7,613 nucleotides of DNA. Origin: JAVEYA01 sp034003745 (lineage in GTDB: Bacteria; Bacillota; Peptococcia; DRI-13; PHAD01). The position numbers were made by a program, and so were the translations under genes. Position 1 is the first letter of the stretch. Every line of letters starts with the position of its first letter. Under the pieces are notes generated by a model, which had not been told where the DNA came from, searched no databases, and was given only the letters and a program-made list of their open reading frames with translations. The stretch spans positions 1 through 7,613 of the forward strand of contig JAVEYA010000105.1 in the NCBI GenBank assembly GCA_034003745.1. The letters run 5' to 3'. Positions 5,423 through 7,613 of the stretch are shown one piece after another.

Positions 5423-7351
5423 TTGAGTAAGATTACTTTGGTGGCGCCCAATCCTCATCTTGCTTGTCTGGCGAGTGCTGTGGCCGGGGAATACGGGAAT
5501 GTTTTTGATATCTATGAAGGAAATCTGGCTGAGGGGGTCAGAGCAGCTGAAATTGCTATGAAAAATGGCAGTGAAATCATCATCAGCCGCGGTGGTACGG
5601 CCATGATGATTGAAAAGGAACTTAATATCCCGGTGGTATGTATTGTTTTTTCCGGCGTTGATCTGGTCAAAACCATAGAGAAGGCCAAAGTTTATGACCG
5701 GCATGTTGCGCTGTTGGGCTTTGAAAATATTATCGGAGAATTAGACGGCTGTTATGACTTTCTATCCTGCAAAATGTGTGTAAAAAAGCTGAAAAGCTAT
5801 GAAGAAATTAAAGAAAGCATTCTGAATTTTTATCATACTGAAAAAATCCGGGTGTTCATTGGCGGCGATGCGGTATGCAAGATGGCGGAAGAACTGGGTT
5901 TCAAAGGCGTGATCATGGAATGCGGGATCGAATCGATTCGCCGCGCGGTGCATGAAGCCAAGCATCTGGCCGAAATGAAGCTGAACGTGCTGGAACGGTA
6001 TTTGCAGTTTAAGGCTATTTCAGAATACTCGAGCGAGGGCATCATTCTTTTGGATAAGGAACAGCACATCAAATACATCAATCCCATGGCTCAGAACCTA
6101 ATCGCCAAAAGACCGGAAGACGTTCTGGGCAAACCTTTGAAAACGGTGCTGCCCGGTTCCGGGATGATTAACGCCATTTACGATAACAACCCGAAAATCG
6201 CTTTTTACGAAGAAATCAATACTATCAAGATCATTGCCAATTATGTGCCCCTGAATGTGAATAATGATCTTCTAGGCGTCCTGATTTCCTTTCAGGATGT
6301 GACGAAAATTGAAGAGCTGGAAAAGAAAATACGGCGTGAGCAGTACACCAAAGGCTTATTTGCCAAATACCATTTTGCTGACGTCTTAACCAAGAATAAA
6401 AAGTTCCTGCATATTTTGGATAACGCCAACCGTATTGCCAAATGTGACAGTTCCGTTTTGATTTATGGTGAATCAGGCACCGGGAAGGAATTGATCGCCC
6501 AAAGCCTGCATAATGCCGGCCGCAGAAGACACGGTCCTTTTGTGGCGGTAAATTGCGCGGCCTTGCCGGAGAGTCTTTTGGAAAGCGAGCTCTTTGGCTA
6601 TGCAGACGGCGCCTTTACCGGCGCCAGAAAAAGCGGTAAACCGGGGTTATTTGAGTTAGCTCATCTGGGGACAATTTTTCTGGATGAAATTGGGGATATT
6701 CCGCTTACGGTCCAAAGCCGCCTCTTAAGAGTGATTCAGGAAAAGGAGGTAACCAGGATCGGTGACGACCGTGTCATTCCGGTAAATATCCGGATTATTT
6801 CGGCTACCAACAAGGACCTGGCCAAGTTGTCCAAGAACGGCCAATTCCGGGACGATCTTTTCTACAGATTGGATGTGGTCAAGATTCGCATTCCTCCTTT
6901 ACGGGAAAGAGCGGAGGATATCCCCTTCTTCAGCGAATATTTTATCGAGCATTACTGTATGACCAACAAAATTAAGATTAAATCCATTACGAAAAATGCC
7001 CTGGAACTGTTGAAGACATACTCCTGGCCGGGCAATATCCGTGAACTGCAGAACTTTATCGAAAGCCTGGTCATTATTTGCGAGCAAGAAATTATTGATT
7101 ATGACAGTGTGGAATTGCTGCTGCAGGATAAGCTGGACCATGTTATGTTCAGGGATATTAAAAATGTTTATCAGCAGAATTATGGATCATATCATCATAA
7201 AAAGGACGATAAGGGCGTCTTAAAGAAGCTTGAATATCAAAGTATTAAAGAAGTTCTAGACCAGGTACACGGTGACAAAGCCATGGCGGCTCAGATCCTG
7301 GGGATCAGCACGACGACGCTGTGGAGAAGGCTGAAAAAAATCTCCGTATAA
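5423..7351 (+). CDS. Sigma-54-dependent activator with PrpR_N sensor, PAS, AAA+ and Fis-type HTH domains
   Basis: This 642-residue enhancer-binding protein has an N-terminal part (about 1-190) resembling the PrpR_N / propionate-regulator sensor domain, with the ISRGGTA motif at 54-60. A PAS-like segment (about 197-295) contains GIILLDKEQHIKYIN (206-220). The AAA+ domain has Walker A GESGTGKE (349-356), the sigma-54 contact loop GAFTGA (396-401), Walker B GTIFLDEIGD (416-425), the arginine region FRDDLFYRLD (475-484) and WPGNIREL (535-542). A C-terminal Fis-type helix-turn-helix lies at about 614-640. The intact GAFTGA loop means it should activate sigma-54 polymerase by ATP hydrolysis. There is no receiver domain, so control is by ligand rather than phosphorylation. 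CKMC at 116-119 in the sensor part is a possible metal or redox pair. It sits between two sigma-54 promoters, one for the divergent dehydrogenase operon and one for the downstream lipoprotein gene, and very likely controls both. The effector is unknown; PrpR itself senses 2-methylcitrate, and no methylcitrate genes are here. Confidence 0.93.
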   Translation: MSKITLVAPNPHLACLASAVAGEYGNVFDIYEGNLAEGVRAAEIAMKNGSEIIISRGGTAMMIEKELNIPVVCIVFSGVDLVKTIEKAKVYDRHVALLGFENIIGELDGCYDFLSCKMCVKKLKSYEEIKESILNFYHTEKIRVFIGGDAVCKMAEELGFKGVIMECGIESIRRAVHEAKHLAEMKLNVLERYLQFKAISEYSSEGIILLDKEQHIKYINPMAQNLIAKRPEDVLGKPLKTVLPGSGMINAIYDNNPKIAFYEEINTIKIIANYVPLNVNNDLLGVLISFQDVTKIEELEKKIRREQYTKGLFAKYHFADVLTKNKKFLHILDNANRIAKCDSSVLIYGESGTGKELIAQSLHNAGRRRHGPFVAVNCAALPESLLESELFGYADGAFTGARKSGKPGLFELAHLGTIFLDEIGDIPLTVQSRLLRVIQEKEVTRIGDDRVIPVNIRIISATNKDLAKLSKNGQFRDDLFYRLDVVKIRIPPLRERAEDIPFFSEYFIEHYCMTNKIKIKSITKNALELLKTYSWPGNIRELQNFIESLVIICEQEIIDYDSVELLLQDKLDHVMFRDIKNVYQQNYGSYHHKKDDKGVLKKLEYQSIKEVLDQVHGDKAMAAQILGISTTTLWRRLKKISV

Positions 7352-7354
7352 CAT

Positions 7355-7372
7355 AATTGCAAAAGTGCAATT
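7355..7372. repeat. Inverted repeat AATTGCA-N4-TGCAATT
   Basis: AATTGCA (7355-7361) and TGCAATT (7366-7372) are perfect 7-bp arms around AAAG, starting 4 bases after the activator stop. There is no T-run, so it does not look like a terminator. A protein-binding site is possible. Confidence 0.55.
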
Positions 7373-7376
7373 CAAA

Positions 7377-7397
7377 AGTATTTCAATCTGAAATACT
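7377..7397. promoter_or_regulatory. Candidate activator (enhancer) site, AGTATTTCA-N3-TGAAATACT
   Basis: Perfect 9-bp arms AGTATTTCA (7377-7385) and TGAAATACT (7389-7397) flank ATC. The dyad is centred about 86 bases upstream of the predicted sigma-54 start point (about 7473), within the usual range for enhancer-binding proteins. Its core TATTTCA-N3-TGAAA recurs at 5284-5298. Recognition by the adjacent Fis-type HTH activator is inferred. Confidence 0.62.
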
Positions 7398-7441
7398 AAA
7401 ATCAGAACAATCCCATGTTTAGGGGATTGTTCTGATTTTTT
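7398..7441 (+). terminator. Rho-independent terminator of the activator gene
   Basis: ATCAGAACAATCCC (7401-7414) pairs perfectly with GGGATTGTTCTGAT (7423-7436) around an 8-base loop. The stem is extendable by A:T pairs (7398-7400 with 7437-7439) and ends in a run of six T (7436-7441). It separates the activator transcript from the lipoprotein unit, whose -24 element begins only 6 bases further on. Confidence 0.92.
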
Positions 7442-7446
7442 AGCGC

Positions 7447-7462
7447 TGGCATAAAAATTGCT
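7447..7462 (+). promoter_or_regulatory. Sigma-54 (-24/-12) promoter of the lipoprotein gene
   Basis: TGGCATAAAAATTGCT has GG and GC in the -24/-12 positions with exactly 10 bases between them. It matches 13 of the first 15 bases of the - strand promoter at 5055-5040. Transcription would begin near 7473, about 47 bases before the ATG at 7520. It lies directly after the activator's terminator, as expected for an independent regulated unit. Confidence 0.9.
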
Positions 7463-7519
7463 TGTATTAAATATACATGAATTGTCCATTTCACAAAAAA
7501 ATTAAAGGGAGGTTATGTC

Positions 7520-7613
7520 ATGAAAAAAAAGGTTTTCTTCCTGATCCTTTCTTCACTGTTAATTACAGTATTTCTATTCAGCGGCTGCGGTGGAGGGAGT
7601 CCCCAGCCGGCGG
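7520..7613 (+). CDS. Lipoprotein, probable transporter solute-binding protein (N-terminus only)
   Basis: Only 31 complete codons are in the window; the gene runs off the right edge. The ATG at 7520 follows AAAGGGAGG (7505-7513) at good spacing. The protein starts with MKKK, then a hydrophobic stretch (residues 5-20), then the lipobox LFSGC with the lipidated cysteine at 23, and a flexible GGGSPQPA linker. This is a classical signal-peptidase-II leader, so the product is anchored on the outer face of the cytoplasmic membrane (or in the cell envelope if the host is a diderm Firmicute). Such short GC/GGGS leaders are common in substrate-binding proteins of TRAP (including TAXI-type), ABC and tripartite tricarboxylate transporters. 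With a sigma-54 promoter and an adjacent catabolic operon, a solute-binding role is the best guess, but the mature domain is not visible. Confidence 0.8.
   Translation, partial: MKKKVFFLILSSLLITVFLFSGCGGGSPQPA

Noticed and set aside
7463..7477. Small dyad TGTAT-N5-ATACA over the predicted lipoprotein transcription start
   Set aside because: The arms are only 5 bp in very AT-rich sequence and no counterpart is seen at the other sigma-54 start, so it is not called.

Overview
The window looks like chromosome from an anaerobic, endospore-forming Firmicute, either Clostridia or a Negativicute of the Sporomusaceae type. The supporting evidence is a ferredoxin-dependent 2-oxoacid oxidoreductase, a SpoVK-like sporulation ATPase, strong GGAGG-type ribosome binding sites, and a sigma-54 system with a PrpR-type activator. 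The exact genus cannot be read from the sequence. A 100-base run of N (5113-5212) marks an assembly gap, so this is a draft scaffold.

Left part (1-1894, + strand): the 3' end of an alpha subunit, then the complete beta, gamma and delta subunits of a 2-oxoacid:ferredoxin oxidoreductase (Kor/Vor type). The genes are packed as one operon that ends in a hairpin plus T-run. Next (1924-2913, +) is a stand-alone CbxX/CfxQ-type AAA+ ATPase resembling SpoVK. A 15-bp perfect hairpin follows, placed between convergent transcription units.

Right part (2982-7613): what looks like one regulated locus. On the - strand, a two-gene operon encodes an Ldh_2-family (malate/L-lactate dehydrogenase-like) oxidoreductase and a 304-residue TIM-barrel-like protein of unknown function. 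Divergent from it, on the + strand, is a 642-residue sigma-54 activator with PrpR_N, PAS, AAA+ and Fis-type HTH parts. After its terminator the window ends in the first 31 codons of a lipoprotein, probably a transporter solute-binding protein.

The main result is regulatory. Near-identical -24/-12 promoters stand in front of both flanking units: TGGCATATTAATTGCA on the - strand at 5055-5040, and TGGCATAAAAATTGCT on the + strand at 7447-7462. Both intergenic regions also carry TTTCA/TGAAA inverted repeats that could be enhancer sites for the activator. The simplest reading is a substrate-induced regulon: the lipoprotein captures a small organic (perhaps 2-hydroxy) acid, the dehydrogenase and its partner metabolise it, and the PrpR-type protein senses the substrate or a product. 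The substrate is not identifiable from the sequence.
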